Below are positions 63,801-64,000 of a stretch of DNA of 64,000 nucleotides, in pieces; positions within the stretch are counted from its first letter, which is position 1; each line of letters starts with the position of its first letter. The stretch spans positions 5,409,001-5,473,000 of the forward strand of contig OU015652.1 in assembly GCA_907165275.2 (NCBI GenBank), in the 5' to 3' direction. A program made the position numbers and the translations under genes. The DNA comes from Zygaena filipendulae. Lineage: Eukaryota; Arthropoda; Insecta; Lepidoptera; Zygaenidae. The notes under the pieces are model-generated. The model was not told where the DNA came from. It ran no database searches and saw only the letters and a list, made by a program, of their open reading frames with translations.

Positions 63801-64000
63801 TTCCTAGCGGTTTTACCTGCATTCATTTTGAAGTTTCCGCGAGAAAAAGTTTCCTATGCACTTTTCTGTAGGTAGTTTTGACAACGTTTAAGTAAAGGTC
63901 GTGCGGTTTCACCCACGTCAACAGCGAAGTTCCAGAGGAAATTCCGAGTTAAATTTACCTACCCTATGTCCTTTTCTGTTCTCCTCACATCGTGTATGCA

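Larger units (their letters stand above)
55601..64000. other. Gene-free right end of the window
   Basis: No host exon can be supported. Besides the listed repeats it has abundant TAGGTAGGTACCTACC strings, an ATGG microsatellite (60639-60673) and degraded Helitrons near 56450-56610, 63430-63605, 63795 and 63895. A few GC-rich unique stretches (60040-60200, 60940-61070, 62440-62860) are noted as possible regulatory DNA. An unrecognised 60-codon frame lies at 59019-59201. Confidence 0.6.

Noticed and set aside
1..64000. CRISPR array, operon or phage-like system
   Set aside because: Spliced animal genes, SINE/LINE/Helitron content and lack of regular direct repeats exclude a prokaryotic system.

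Overview
The window is nuclear DNA of a moth or butterfly (Lepidoptera). Evidence: multi-exon animal genes with GT-AG introns; a caspase closest in layout to lepidopteran caspase-1; dozens of short Helitrons of the type common in Lepidoptera (A|TC...CTAG|T ends, with a 3' hairpin reading like CCCGCGGTTTCACCCGCG); two tRNA-derived SINE copies; and pervasive TAGGTA/TACCTAC runs. There is nothing prokaryotic or viral-like, and no CRISPR. Species cannot be decided from sequence alone.

Layout. (1) 484-10769 (+): the 3' half of DEPDC5/Iml1 (GATOR1 subunit, TORC1 repression), from just before the DEP domain to the stop; its 5' part lies left of the window. Its introns hold Helitrons, MITEs and an internally deleted mariner. 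(2) 13858-14724 (-): an uninterrupted effector caspase gene. (3) 14900-19620: a repeat zone with a Harbinger element, tandem duplications and three Helitrons in a head-to-tail row. (4) 21106-26387 (+): complete BBS9/PTHB1 in 11 exons (BBSome, ciliary trafficking). (5) 26618-42551 (-): complete OLA1 (Obg-like ATPase 1) in 10 exons, convergent with BBS9 so that the predicted 3' UTRs overlap. The 11-kb first intron of OLA1 contains, on the same strand, a whole single-exon gene of 1945 codons for an adenylate kinase 9-like protein (32700-38537). (6) 46948-48077 (-): Asterix/WDR83OS (PAT complex, ER membrane-protein folding) in three exons. (7) 51181-55600 (+): a LINE with two intact ORFs, Jockey-like. 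(8) 55600-64000: no recognisable host gene; decayed repeats plus a few GC-rich unique islands that could be regulatory.

The host genes are not one pathway. BBS9 is ciliary, and the AK9 family is linked to motile cilia and sperm flagella. DEPDC5, OLA1, caspase and Asterix serve nutrient signalling, translation/stress, apoptosis and ER folding. The most striking architecture is the intronless AK9-like gene nested in OLA1. The richest layer beyond the genes is the transposon record: hAT inside Helitron with a perfect 8-bp duplication, tandem Helitrons, a Harbinger carrying remnants of both its genes, a mariner whose deletion kept the frame, and a 440-bp inverted duplication. I found no convincing previously undescribed system. 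Exon borders were set by hand from splice sites, reading phase and similarity recalled for the families; no alignment was run.
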